A stretch of 64,000 bases of DNA from Massilia sp. BJB1822 (GCF_013369485.1 NZ_JABWEB010000011.1:1-64000); one strand, 5' to 3'; counted from the first letter of the stretch, positions 36,901 through 46,362 are shown. Numbers and translations are program-made. Notes: generated by a model not told the origin, from the letters alone.

Positions 36901-37333
36901 TGCCCGGATTGACGGCCGCGATGACACGGTGCGCATTCGGCCCGGTCGAATTCAAAGTGCTCAGCAACACATCGCCCTGAGCCGACCAGCCCAGCACCGT
37001 GACCGACGCGCTCTCGAAGGAAATGCGCTTCGGCAGGCCGCCATCGATCGGCATCACATAGGCATCCTGCCCGCCCTCATAGGCAGCGATGAAGGCCACC
37101 GACTTGCCATCGTGCGAGATGGCGGCATTGGTTTCCGCCCCCGCATGCGTGGTCAGGCGCTGCGCCTGGCCGCCGCGCGCGCTGGCCTTCCACAGATCGC
37201 CTTCGGCGGTGAACACCACGGCATCGCCGCGAATCGCAGGAAAACGCAAGTACGCATCGGCCGCCAGTGCGGTAGCGGCCGAAGCCAAGCCAGCCGCCAT
37301 CATCAGGCCGGCAAAAAGACGAGAAACACTCAT
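33944..37333 (-). CDS. Tricorn-like S41 protease with beta-propeller
   Basis: A 1129-aa exported protein: signal peptide (about 1-25, ending TALAA), then a PD40/WD-type propeller region with repeats such as PVFSPDGKWLYFLS, a Lys/Ala/Glu-rich linker (EKAAEKAAEKAPAK, about 570-605), a tricorn C1-like region, a PDZ domain (VAEGDIITSVNGKSV, about 820-890) and an S41 catalytic domain with GLIIDVRRNQGGNIDSW and the nucleophile region ELTYSDGETFAAG near 996. It is probably periplasmic and degrades peptides. It converges with the LytTR gene, 7 bases between stops. Confidence 0.9.
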   Translation of the reverse strand: MSVSRLFAGLMMAAGLASAATALAADAYLRFPAIRGDAVVFTAEGDLWKASARGGQAQRLTTHAGAETNAAISHDGKSVAFIAAYEGGQDAYVMPIDGGLPKRISFESASVTVLGWSAQGDVLLSTLNSTGPNAHRVIAAVNPGSLARRVFPVADANDAVLDDAGKTLFFTRFGLGLTGDNAKNYRGGAHAQLWRFDLAGQKEAEALFAGDPGNNQRPMWWQGRLYFISDRAGSHNLWTARADGSDARQLTRHKEWDVRSAALGDGKIVYQLGADLHVLDLAQSSDQQLKVSLVSDFDQQRTRQIRSPLDNLSNVQLSSKDERIVLTARGRVSIAGTGSQRRVEIAIPEGARARDAVFSHDDKWVYAIVDTTGENEIWKFAADGSGHGEQLTKDGNNHRWALYPSPDGKWLAHTDKLGRFWLLNLASKANVVIDDAGKSGVDQHDGVVWASDSRNLATVRAGSDEQRDQIGLYNLEAQRLVFVTSDRFNSDSPVFSPDGKWLYFLSARNFQLANGAPWGDRNMGPVFDKRTGIFALALQPGNRFPFKPDDELSKAAAKPAESPEEKAAEKAVEKAAEKAAEKAPAKAAKPGQPPIVYEGLAQRLFEVPLAAGNYRKLAVDDKRLYFLERENDGKSALKTLSIGRNGPQPEVFAPNVRDYDLSSDMKRIYYRTQAGNGPGDMLIVDAGAKQPNDVSKAKVKVDDWALISNPRLEWKQMFGDAWRMHRDFLYDAKMRGVDWNAVRAKYSPLVERVTDRAELNDLLGMMVSEVGALHSQVRPGDIRKPAPEGAPAGLGAVLSRVADGYRVDHIYRAEPELPSELGPLAQPDVNVAEGDIITSVNGKSVLEVRDIADLLLNQSERQVLLQVKPVKGPARAVIVTPVPLMKQAALRYSDWEQGRARQVEAASKGRIGYLHLRAMGPRDIASFARDFYANINRDGLIIDVRRNQGGNIDSWIIEKLLRKAWAFWASPVSKPSTNMQSTFRGHLVVLVDELTYSDGETFAAGVKALKLGPLVGKRTAGAGVWLSDRNGLADNGMVRAAENGQFGMDGQWLIEGVGVAPDVEVDNPPHATFKGQDRQLEVAIDLLQKKLKEQPVPPLRPQQIPALNVGQPAAVVAPAAVAPVSGNWR

Positions 37334-37440
37334 GGTCAGATTAACTCTTTCATTGGTTAAATCGGACCCTGATTCTGTCACATCTTTCGTTCCCAAAACA
37401 AAACAGATGCTGCTTTACAACACCCGCCGGCCCTAATACG

Positions 37441-37491
37441 GCTGAGTCCCTGTCCGATTGGGGTCTGACCCCAATCGGACAGGGACTCAGC
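37441..37491. repeat. Intergenic palindrome, copy 2 (perfect 24-bp arms)
   Basis: Two 24-base arms beginning GCTGAGTCCCTGTCCGATTG are exact reverse complements around a 3-base loop (CTG). The shared core with 3373-3424 is GTCCGATTGGGGTCTG. It lies between the divergently oriented end of clpA and the start side of the tricorn gene, directly beside the clpA terminator. Confidence 0.8.
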
Positions 37492-37497
37492 TATAAA

Positions 37498-37522
37498 AAA
37501 ACCCGCTCGGGGAGCGGGTTTT
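37498..37522 (-). terminator. clpA terminator
   Basis: AAAACCCGCTC, 3-base loop, GAGCGGGTTTT, about 10 bases after the clpA stop, with runs of A on one side giving U on the clpA transcript. Confidence 0.8.
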
Positions 37523-37531
37523 GGTAGGGGC

Positions 37532-39828
<2,297 letters not shown>

Positions 39829-39832
<4 letters not shown>

Positions 39833-40131
39833 ACTTCCTCCATCACACATTGCAGGGGGTGGCCTGCCTTGCGTGCATGCGTTAAAACGAACTCCACTTT
39901 GGTTGAAGCTATATCTTTTGAGAACACCCCGCACACTCCCTTGCCGTGGCGGTGGACGCTCAACATGATTTGCGTCGCGGTTTCGCGGTCCTTGTTGAAA
40001 TACTCTTGAATGATAGCGACCACGAATTCCATCGGGGTATAGTCGTCATTCAGCAACGCCACCTGGTACATGGGCGGCGGTTTCAGCGTCTGTCGTTCCA
40101 GGACTGTTTCTGTGTCATGCTTGGTTGCCAT
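39829..40131 (-). CDS. clpS: ClpS adaptor for N-end rule substrates
   Basis: A 100-aa adaptor that delivers N-degron proteins to ClpAP. After a flexible N-terminus the core reads MYQVALLNDDYTPMEFVV, with the Asn-Asp-Asp and Met residues that line the N-residue pocket, then MLSVHRHGKGVCGVF. It is upstream of and overlapping clpA, the conserved arrangement. Confidence 0.95.
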
Positions 40132-40308
40132 ACGCTTATATTCTAATGCTTTCGCCGGGGTTGCAACGCCCCATTTAGAGGGGGCTTTCCATTTGTTTTC
40201 AATCTTACGCGCTTTCTCGACTTGCCGCAGATGGCGGTCCAGTTTCGGAAAACAAGAGTTGCTTTTTAATCTGTTGCAAAAATAATACCGAAGTTGGTAG
40301 AAAAGCGC

Positions 40309-40337
40309 TTGACATTAAAAATTGTTCCGCCAACAAT
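40309..40337 (+). promoter_or_regulatory. Promoter and long leader of the cold-shock gene
   Basis: TTGACA (40309-40314), 17 bases, AACAAT (40332-40337). Transcription near 40344 gives a leader of about 110 bases before the ATG at 40456, as expected for cspA-type thermosensing 5' UTRs. The 40132-40455 gap holds no other gene that I can support; its left part is the clpS promoter region. Confidence 0.65.
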
Positions 40338-40455
40338 GCGGTATCGACTTAGTGCAGAAATGTACACGTTGATAAGAAGTGAGTTGTCGAGGAGGGGGCA
40401 GGAAGCTTCTTGCTTTTATGGCTCGTGTGATTCGTTTTTATTGAAAGTTCTTTTT

Positions 40456-40659
40456 ATGGCAACAGGTACCGTTAAGTGGTTCAATGACTCCAAAGGTTTT
40501 GGCTTCATCACTCCAGATGATGGCGGCGAGGATTTGTTCGCACACTTCTCCGCAATCAACATGAGCGGCTTCAAGACTCTCAAAGAAGGTCAAAAAGTTC
40601 AGTTCGAAGTCACGCAAGGCCCTAAAGGCAAGCAAGCTTCCAATATCCAGGCAAACTAA
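40456..40659 (+). CDS. Cold-shock protein (CspA family)
   Basis: A 67-aa OB-fold RNA chaperone. It has RNP1 KGFGFIT and RNP2 DLFAHFS, a start MATGTVKWFNDSK and an end KGKQASNIQAN, the full standard length. A long leader and a strong terminator flank it, so it is monocistronic. A longer in-frame frame starting at 40294 would cover the leader and is not real. Confidence 0.96.
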   Translation: MATGTVKWFNDSKGFGFITPDDGGEDLFAHFSAINMSGFKTLKEGQKVQFEVTQGPKGKQASNIQAN

Positions 40660-40680
40660 GCGTTTCCCTGGTGTATTTAA

Positions 40681-40708
40681 AAAACCCCGCGTGCGGGGTT
40701 TTTTTTCG
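40681..40708 (+). terminator. Cold-shock gene terminator
   Basis: AAAACCCCGC, GT, GCGGGGTTTT followed by more T residues: a textbook rho-independent terminator 21 bases after the stop. It probably serves the convergent gene as well. Confidence 0.9.
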
Positions 40709-40719
40709 CCCCTACTTTA

Positions 40720-41934
40720 TCACGCGGGGGCGAATTTGCCGACATAGCGCGCGCGCGGGCGAATTAACTTGCCATCCGCCAGTTGTTCGGCCGCATGGGC
40801 AATCCAGCCGGCCGAACGGGCCAGGGCAAACAGGCTGAGACCGGCGCCCCGCGGCCAGGCAAAAGCTATTTCCATCATCGCCAGCGCCAGGTCGGAATTG
40901 GGCTGGACCGCGCAATGGGCAGCTAAAGTGTCTCCTATATTCAACAGTTCATGAATAATAGGAACTTTCCTCGGTATTTGCTTTAAGCGCTCAAGCAAGT
41001 GGCGGCCACGCGGGTCGCCGGCCGGATAAAGCGGGTGGGCGAAGCCGGGGATTTCCCTTGCCTTTTCATTATCGCGGCAGGCATCCGCCAGAAACGCTTC
41101 CCGGTCCGGCTGTGCCAAGGCCCGCTCCAGCAAATCGCGCGCCTCGGCACAGCCGCCGCCGTGGCGCGGGCCGGACAGCGCGGCCAACCCTGCGCTCAGC
41201 GCCGCCGCCAGACTGGCACCGGTGGAGGCCACGCAGCGCACCGCGAAGGTGGAGGCGTTCAGCTCATGGTCGGCCAGCAGCACCAGCGCAGCGCGGATGA
41301 TGTCGGCCTGCGCCGCATCCCCACCCCAGGCTTGCGCCAGCTGCTGGTGCAGTGGCTGCGCTGAGACCTCCTCGCCGGCCAGCAGGCTGGCAAGCACCCG
41401 CATCAGATGCGCACCGTTGACGTAAAAACTGCCGCCGTCTGCACTTTGCGGCTGACGTTGGGCCAGCAGGGGCAGCAGCGCAAGCGCCCGCTCTAATGGC
41501 GGCAGAGCGGCGCCATCGCCACCCTCGCCTACGCCGCGCGGCAGCGGATGCACGGACTGCGACAGCACATCGCCAAAGTATCCCGCATCGGCATGCCCCC
41601 ACAACAGGCAAGCAACTTCCTCCAGCGTTGCGCTTTCAGCCAGCCCGATAGCATCGTGGCCGCGATAGGACAGCGTGCCATCGGCAATGCGGCAGATCGA
41701 AGTCTCCAGCACCGGCACGCCCCAATCCATCGCGGCCGCCACGCGATGTCCGGCGCGCTTGGCATCGGCGCGCCGCGCGGCCAGGCGCAGCACTTCCTCA
41801 TGCGCGTAGCATTTGCTGCCGGTGGCCTCGCGTGCGCTGGACGCCAGCAGGCCGCGGCTGACATAGGAATACAGCGTGGGCAGGCTGACGCCGAGAATGC
41901 GCGCCGCCTCCGCCGCCGACAATTCTTTTTTCAT
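40720..41934 (-). CDS. Citrate synthase family protein with N-terminal HTH
   Basis: A 404-aa protein. Residues 1-65 form a MerR/excisionase-like helix-turn-helix (SAAEAARILGVSLPTLYSYV, then a basic wing). The rest is a citrate synthase fold with SYRGHDAIGLAE, ADHELNASTFAVRCVASTG (catalytic His-like) and GFAHPLYPAGDPRG. The ATG at 41934 gives MKKELSAAEAARIL. It could be an enzyme with its own DNA-binding domain or a metabolite-sensing regulator derived from citrate synthase. It diverges from the MFS gene. Confidence 0.85.
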   Translation of the reverse strand: MKKELSAAEAARILGVSLPTLYSYVSRGLLASSAREATGSKCYAHEEVLRLAARRADAKRAGHRVAAAMDWGVPVLETSICRIADGTLSYRGHDAIGLAESATLEEVACLLWGHADAGYFGDVLSQSVHPLPRGVGEGGDGAALPPLERALALLPLLAQRQPQSADGGSFYVNGAHLMRVLASLLAGEEVSAQPLHQQLAQAWGGDAAQADIIRAALVLLADHELNASTFAVRCVASTGASLAAALSAGLAALSGPRHGGGCAEARDLLERALAQPDREAFLADACRDNEKAREIPGFAHPLYPAGDPRGRHLLERLKQIPRKVPIIHELLNIGDTLAAHCAVQPNSDLALAMMEIAFAWPRGAGLSLFALARSAGWIAHAAEQLADGKLIRPRARYVGKFAPA

Positions 41935-42035
41935 CCCCGCATTGTAACGGCGCCGATATTGATTGCGGCAATCGAGATTGACCGCATCCCCAGCCCTGCC
42001 TAGACTCGCCGCAACGATCACCAACGCGGCCTTCC

Positions 42036-43289
42036 ATGCAAGCGCAATCCGTTTCCCTGTTCCAGCCTTTGCGGCACCAGCGCTTCCGCCAGCTCTGGTT
42101 CGCCAATGCCGCGGCCAATCTGGGAACGTGGACGCAAACCTGCGCCGCCGCGTGGACGCTGGCCTCGCTCAGCGATTCCGCGCTGGCCGTGGCGCTGATG
42201 CCCAGCGCGATGTATGCGCCGCTTTTCCTGTTCTCGCTGGCCGCAGGCCTGGCTGCCGACAGCTTCCATCGCGGCCGTCTGCTGCTGATCATGAGCGGCG
42301 TCAGAATGGCGGCGGCAGCGGCCATGGCGTTCGCGGTCATGACTGGCCATGCGGATGCCACGATCGTGCTGCTGCTGACCTTTGCGCTTGGCTGCGGCAA
42401 TGCCTTCTCGCTGCCGGCCTGGCAGGCCGCTACCTCCACCCTGGTCACGCACGAGGAGATCGGCGCAGCGGCAAGGCTGAATAATCTGAGCTACAACCTG
42501 TCCGCCCTGCTCGGCCCTTGGCTGGCGGGCATGCTGATCGAACCGCTGGGCGCCGCACCGCTGTTCCTGGCGAACGCGCTATCCCTCAGCGCCATGCTGT
42601 GGACTTGCTGGCGCTGGAGCCGCGCCAGCGATGAGTCTCGCGCAACACCGGCCGCGCCTACCCAGCCTGCGGCGGATACACACCGCCGCTCTTCGTTCAG
42701 TTGGGCGGCCTTCCAGCTCGGCATCCACAGCGCATGGCAAGCCCGTTCCTATCGTCGGCTACTGATCCAGTCCAGCGCCATCTTCTTCGCCTCGGTCGCC
42801 TATACCGCCCTGCTGCCGCTCTTCGTACGCGACACGCTGCGCATGGAAGGCAGCGCCTACGGCATGCTGATGGGAGCCATGGGCGCAGGCGCCGTGCTAT
42901 CGGCCTTGCTGACGGGCCGCCTGCGCGCCTGGCTGCCCGCCGCGTGGCTGCTGGCGGGTGCGCTAGCCTTGTTCGGCGCAGTGCTGATCCTGCTGCCGCT
43001 GCTGCGTCTCTGGCCGTTGCCGCTGCTTGCCGCGCTGGCGGCGGGACTGGCGTGGTCGCTCATCGTCACCACGCTCAACGGACAGGCGCAATCGGCTTTT
43101 CCAGAAGCGCTGCGCGCCCGCACCCTGTCGGTCTACATCCTCGCGGTAGCTGGCGCGCAGGCTGCCGGCGCAGCCTTTTGGGGCATGCTACATGAATACG
43201 TCAGCTTGGCCATCACCCTGCCCTGCGCTGGCGCCATGCTGCTGGCCTGCGCAATCGTCTCCTTCCACCTCAACATCAAGGAACTATGA
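42036..43289 (+). CDS. MFS transporter (EntS/MFS_3-like)
   Basis: A 417-aa inner-membrane exporter with about 11-12 hydrophobic segments. The N-terminus PLRHQRFRQLWFANAAANLGTWTQT is typical of the MFS_3 (enterobactin exporter-like, DUF894) branch. The loop GLAADSFHRGRLLL is the motif A region. The substrate is unknown. Its stop overlaps the next gene (a GNAT acetyltransferase) by four bases, so the two are made together, a pairing seen in drug or siderophore resistance. Confidence 0.86.
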   Translation: MQAQSVSLFQPLRHQRFRQLWFANAAANLGTWTQTCAAAWTLASLSDSALAVALMPSAMYAPLFLFSLAAGLAADSFHRGRLLLIMSGVRMAAAAAMAFAVMTGHADATIVLLLTFALGCGNAFSLPAWQAATSTLVTHEEIGAAARLNNLSYNLSALLGPWLAGMLIEPLGAAPLFLANALSLSAMLWTCWRWSRASDESRATPAAPTQPAADTHRRSSFSWAAFQLGIHSAWQARSYRRLLIQSSAIFFASVAYTALLPLFVRDTLRMEGSAYGMLMGAMGAGAVLSALLTGRLRAWLPAAWLLAGALALFGAVLILLPLLRLWPLPLLAALAAGLAWSLIVTTLNGQAQSAFPEALRARTLSVYILAVAGAQAAGAAFWGMLHEYVSLAITLPCAGAMLLACAIVSFHLNIKEL

Positions 43290-43807
43290 ATACCGTCACC
43301 ATCCGCACCCTGCGCCACGACGACGCCCCCGCCCTGCTCGACTTCGAGCTGCAAAACCGGGCATGGTTCGCACGCCACATCACGGCGCGGCCAGCCGACG
43401 TCTATTCGTCCGAAGGCATCGTGCGCCACATCGAAGAATGTCTGGAAGCCTATCGGCAAGGCACCATGCACCCCAGCCTATTGCTCGACGCCAGCGGCGC
43501 CGTGGTGGGGCGCGCCAATCTGAAGGACATCGACCGCAGCAAAGCCTCGTCGGAAATCGGTTACCGCATCGCCGAGCAAAATGCCAGCGGCGGACTCGCC
43601 ACGCTGGCCGTGCGCTACATGTTGCAGTTGGCGCGCGAGGAATGGCAACTGCAAATACTGGAAGCCTACGTCACCGCCCACAACCCCGCTTCCGCCCGCG
43701 TGCTGCTCAAATGCGGCTTTACGCAAGGCGAGTATGTGGAGCAGCTTGCACTGGTAAATGGGGAGATGCGGGACGGCCATCGCTACCTATACGATCTGAC
43801 TGCATAA
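43286..43807 (+). CDS. GNAT N-acetyltransferase (RimJ/RimL-like)
   Basis: A 173-aa acetyltransferase: N-terminal TVTIRTLRHDDAPALLDFELQN, the beta4/alpha3 acetyl-CoA region IGYRIAEQNASGGLATLAVRYML, and AYVTAHNPASARVLLKCGF, a typical motif near the C-terminus. It is translationally coupled to the MFS transporter upstream. The acceptor is unknown. Confidence 0.86.
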   Translation: MNTVTIRTLRHDDAPALLDFELQNRAWFARHITARPADVYSSEGIVRHIEECLEAYRQGTMHPSLLLDASGAVVGRANLKDIDRSKASSEIGYRIAEQNASGGLATLAVRYMLQLAREEWQLQILEAYVTAHNPASARVLLKCGFTQGEYVEQLALVNGEMRDGHRYLYDLTA

Positions 43808-43819
43808 ACCGGCGCATTG

Positions 43820-44374
43820 CTACATCTGCGGCAACCTATCCCGCGCAGTAACGCGGTACAGCACATGCTGCGACAGCGGATGATCAGGCGCGAGGGCTGG
43901 ATGTGCGAAGTCGCTGGCCGGGTCGTGACGCATGCCGAGCTTTTCCATCACGCGCCGTGAACGCAGGTTCTGCGGCACAGTAAAGGCGACCACCTCCTCC
44001 ATCCCCAGTTGGTCAAAGCCATGCCGCAATACGGCCTGCGCGCCTTCGCCAGCGTAGCCACGGCCCCAGTGCGGCGCGGCCAGACGCCAGGCCGCTTCCC
44101 AGCAAGGCGCAAACGGCGCATCGAAAGTCTGGCGGCGCACGCCGATAAAGCCCAGCAGCTCTTCACTCTCTTTCAACGTCGCGACAAACAGGCAGGTGCC
44201 ATGCGCCGCATACTGCACGTTCTGGGCCGCGATGAACTCCTCGGCCTGAGCCTGTGACAAGGGACCAAGCAAAAATTCCGTCACGCGCGGATCGGCATTG
44301 ATGCGCACCAACGCGTCAGCATCGCCAGCCTCCCAAGGCCGTAATATGAGACGCTCACTAAAGATGTTTCCCAT
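43820..44374 (-). CDS. GNAT N-acetyltransferase (RimJ/RimL-like)
   Basis: A 184-aa acetyltransferase starting ERLILRPWEAGDADALVRI, with ELLGFIGVRRQTF, an acetyl-CoA loop AAPHWGRGYAGEGAQAVLRHGF and the C-terminal VPQNLRSRRVMEKLGM. It converges with another GNAT gene (12 bases between stops); the two are not close copies. The substrate is unknown. Confidence 0.87.
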   Translation of the reverse strand: MGNIFSERLILRPWEAGDADALVRINADPRVTEFLLGPLSQAQAEEFIAAQNVQYAAHGTCLFVATLKESEELLGFIGVRRQTFDAPFAPCWEAAWRLAAPHWGRGYAGEGAQAVLRHGFDQLGMEEVVAFTVPQNLRSRRVMEKLGMRHDPASDFAHPALAPDHPLSQHVLYRVTARDRLPQM

Positions 44375-44415
44375 ACTGCTACTCCTAACAAAATAGCAAC
44401 TTCATGGCATATTTT

Positions 44416-44449
44416 TACCCTATTTGGTTATTTTAACCCTATTAGGTTA
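44416..44449. promoter_or_regulatory. MqsA operators upstream of mqsRA
   Basis: TACCCTATTTGGTTA (44416-44430) and TAACCCTATTAGGTTA (44434-44449) match the AACCT-N-AGGTT palindrome bound by E. coli MqsA. Two sites in tandem just before mqsR also match the known arrangement. Confidence 0.75.
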
Positions 44450-44456
44450 TGATGAT

Positions 44457-44626
44457 ATGGAAAAAGGCACACCACATTGCAAGCTTCCCAGGATAAAAGC
44501 CCTGATCGAAGCGGGGCAAGTCACAGCAACCGCTAGCGCCACGGCCGGACGGCTGACGGAATCGCACTCTACATAAAGCTGACCGTGATTGCCGATGTAT
44601 TAATCGTTTCGTTCAAGGAGCTGTGA
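44457..44626 (+). pseudogene. mqsR: Remnant of MqsR toxin (internally deleted)
   Basis: From the ATG at 44457 the frame reads MEKGTPHCKLPRIKALIEAG, then QVTATASATAG, the N-terminus of MqsR (a ribosome-independent GCU-cutting RNase of about 98 aa), but stops at 44574. In another frame, 44567-44626 encodes LYIKLTVIADVLIVSFKEL, the MqsR C-terminus, up to a TGA two bases before mqsA. The total is 170 bases instead of about 297. The middle, with the catalytic residues, is lost, perhaps by two deletions, since LTES, which resembles a mid-protein motif, sits at the junction. Confidence 0.85.
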
Positions 44627-44627
44627 A

Positions 44628-45029
44628 ATGAAGAATTGCCCCGGATGCGGCGCCCCCTCGCCGGCACATGCCACCCGTGATATGCCCTATACCTATAAAG
44701 GGCAGAACACAATCATTCCTGCGGTGAGGGGCTACCACTGCGCCAGCTGCGGCGAGGTCACCTTGGACCACGATGCCGTCGACCGGTTCAGCGAACTGCT
44801 AGGCGAATTCCAGCGCAAGGTAAACAGCGAGCTTGTTGATCCGGCCTACATTCTGACCGTGCGCCGAAAGCTGCGCCTCGATCAGCGCGAAGCAGGTGAA
44901 ATTTTCGGCGGCGGCGCCAATGCCTTCTCCCGTTACGAAACAGGCAAAGCCCGGCCGCATATCTCCACCATCAAACTGCTAAAGCTGCTGGATCGGCATC
45001 CGGAACTGCTGGACGAGGTCCGGCAATAA
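44628..45029 (+). CDS. mqsA: MqsA antitoxin / repressor, orphaned
   Basis: A 133-aa antitoxin with an N-terminal zinc site C4, C7, C38, C41 (NCPGCG and YHCASCGE) and a C-terminal XRE helix-turn-helix (LRLDQREAGEIFGGGANAFSRYE, then KARPHISTIKLLKLLDRHPEL), the full length of E. coli MqsA. The partner toxin upstream is broken, but the two operators remain, so this protein may persist as a transcription factor. It lies just left of the integrated element and is a chromosomal gene. Confidence 0.92.
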   Translation: MKNCPGCGAPSPAHATRDMPYTYKGQNTIIPAVRGYHCASCGEVTLDHDAVDRFSELLGEFQRKVNSELVDPAYILTVRRKLRLDQREAGEIFGGGANAFSRYETGKARPHISTIKLLKLLDRHPELLDEVRQ

Positions 45030-45045
45030 TGCCTGGATAAAAAGA

Positions 45046-45078
45046 AAAAGCCCCATCCTCCTGCGAGCATGGGGCTTT
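45046..45078. terminator. Chromosomal terminator (original icd terminator)
   Basis: AAAGCCCCAT and ATGGGGCTTT pair around CCTCCTGCGAGC. It ends mqsA, and on the other strand it lies about 33 bases beyond the icd-like core at 45111, the same distance as the similar hairpin after icd at 58858-58892. Before integration it was probably the icd terminator. Confidence 0.8.
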
Positions 45079-45110
45079 GCGCTGCAGGGGAATACTCCCC
45101 TGCGTCGGCA

Positions 45111-45127
45111 TTACATCTGTTCGATCA
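45111..45127. repeat. Left attachment core (copy of icd 3' end)
   Basis: TTACATCTGTTCGATCA is identical to 58924-58940, where it encodes the last codons (Ile-Glu-Gln-Met-stop) of icd on the minus strand. Flanking bases differ on both sides. It marks the far end of the integrated element. Confidence 0.85.
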
Positions 45128-45210
45128 ATACAATTTAAAACACCCCAACCCGTTGATTTAAATAAACATAGCATAAAAAATCACTCAGCAATACCTCACC
45201 TATTCCCTCA

Positions 45211-45375
45211 CTAACACCAGACAAGTCCGCGACCGCATAAGGCCTCGGGCATTTGCTGGGTCGAGTGCACTACAAACTCCTCGCGGCCGCGCGGCACTAT
45301 GCACCAACGCCAGCCGTCGATGCATTGCGCCACGGTGCGCATGTCAGTGGCGGAACACACCAGGGACTTGGCCAT
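45211..45375 (-). CDS. Small Cys/Trp-rich hypothetical ORF
   Basis: A 54-aa frame starting 7 bases after the HicB-like gene, reading MAKSLVCSATDMRTVAQCID and including GWRWCIVPRGREEF. It shows no HicA features (no GSHH or double-stranded-RNA-binding fold pattern). Its place directly after a HicB-type antitoxin suggests either a small partner or a decayed remnant. No function can be assigned. Confidence 0.35.
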   Translation of the reverse strand: MAKSLVCSATDMRTVAQCIDGWRWCIVPRGREEFVVHSTQQMPEALCGRGLVWC

Positions 45376-45382
45376 GTCGCCG

Positions 45383-45802
45383 TTACACCAGCTCCACATT
45401 CAAGCGGCGGCCCATAACTAAGGCGGCCTGTTCGATCTGGTCCACTTTGGATGAGTGACGCAGGTCAAACAAGCGGTCGACCTGTGGCTGGTAGACATCC
45501 AGCAGGCGCGCCAGATCCGCCTTACGCAGTTTCTGAGCCAGCATTTCGTTCCACAACAGCACCTTGGCTGTTTCCATTGCCGGCAGCGCGACGGTTTGCT
45601 GGCCAACGGCCGGCGCAGAAGGAAGCGGGACGGAACGTCGGTCGTCCATGTACATCTCGACGGCCGTGCGCAGGCCGTCCACGGCTTCGCACAGGGCGCC
45701 GTCCGCAGTGTCGCCCACGGAGTGGACGTCGGGGAAGTCAACAAACGCCACCAGCTGAGTTTCGTTAGTATCGGGTGTCAATGTGACGGGATAGCACAAC
45801 AT
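45383..45802 (-). CDS. HicB-family antitoxin with HTH
   Basis: A 139-aa protein. The N-terminal HicB fold reads LVAFVDFPDVHSVGDTADGALCEAVDGL, ending in a linker and a C-terminal XRE-like helix-turn-helix (LRKADLARLLDVYQPQVDRLFD). AAGGAC lies before the ATG. HicB proteins neutralise the HicA mRNA interferase and repress the operon, but no HicA-like frame is found on either side, so this copy is orphaned or paired with the unrelated small ORF downstream. It is the first gene inside the left end of the element. Confidence 0.82.
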   Translation of the reverse strand: MLCYPVTLTPDTNETQLVAFVDFPDVHSVGDTADGALCEAVDGLRTAVEMYMDDRRSVPLPSAPAVGQQTVALPAMETAKVLLWNEMLAQKLRKADLARLLDVYQPQVDRLFDLRHSSKVDQIEQAALVMGRRLNVELV

Positions 45803-45891
45803 TGTTAGGTCCTTTCAAAGTACCTCAGCTTATGAGTTCAGCGAGTCAGGAAAGCGCGCCGCGTCATGACGTCGAGACAATTCTATACGTG

Positions 45892-46166
45892 ATGAGCGGG
45901 ACGAAAAAACCACCAGAGGAACCGGCCCCATAAACCAGGTCCAATGGGATCTTCCATACCAAAGGATACTGAATGGAAAAACGCGTACAGAAGAAGCCGG
46001 CTGGCTGGCGAAGTTGGCCGATGCGGCCAAGCTGCTGTACTACGCGCAGGGTCTGGAATGGCAGCGCGCCCGGGACTGGGCGCGCGTGAATTGGTCGGAA
46101 TGGTGGGGGGTAACTATGCAGTTTGTACCAATTCGGCCGCTTGGCGCCGTGATACGTGCTTACTGA
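45892..46166 (+). pseudogene. Possible frameshifted phage gene remnant
   Basis: An ATG at 45892 opens MSGTKKPPEEPAP and meets a stop at 45931. One base back, at the CCCC run, another frame continues with VQWDLPYQRILNGKT, AKLADAAKLLYYAQGLEWQ and RARDWARVNWSEWWG to a TGA at 46164. The Trp-rich, ordered sequence looks protein-like, so a one-base frameshift is suspected. The 3' end overlaps the opposite ogr gene. The evidence is composition and continuity only. The rest of 45803-46113 shows nothing else. Confidence 0.3.
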
Positions 46167-46362
46167 GCGGGATCGACACTGCTGGATTGTGGATTGCCGA
46201 TCTCACGAGAGTCCGCACTACTTCCAGCTGCGCTATATAGATATGCCCACACTCGTCATTCTCACATCGATAGGTAATCTCCCGCAATGTGACGGACAAC
46301 TCCTGGCTGCTCCGCGCGACGGAGCGAGATGCGCAGATTGGGCACTTGATTGTGATTCGCAT
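46114..46362 (-). CDS. Ogr/Delta-like zinc-finger late activator
   Basis: An 82-aa protein with the P2 Ogr / P4 Delta zinc motif: C7-x2-C10 ... C33-x4-C38 (IKCPICASRS, YRCENDECGHIY). These proteins activate late promoters of P2 and P4 with host RNA polymerase. It suggests the element can switch on its own late genes and perhaps those of a P2-like helper. It lies 66 bases after the coiled-coil gene and probably shares its transcript. Confidence 0.88.
   Translation of the reverse strand: MRITIKCPICASRSVARSSQELSVTLREITYRCENDECGHIYIAQLEVVRTLVRSAIHNPAVSIPLSKHVSRRQAAELVQTA

Noticed and set aside
45111..45127. tRNA-type attachment site
   Set aside because: No tRNA-like cloverleaf on either side; the core is the icd 3' end.
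45830..46030. Minus-strand frame upstream of hicB as a possible HicA
   Set aside because: Lacks the HicA pattern (Gly-Ser-His-His region) and has no ribosome site.
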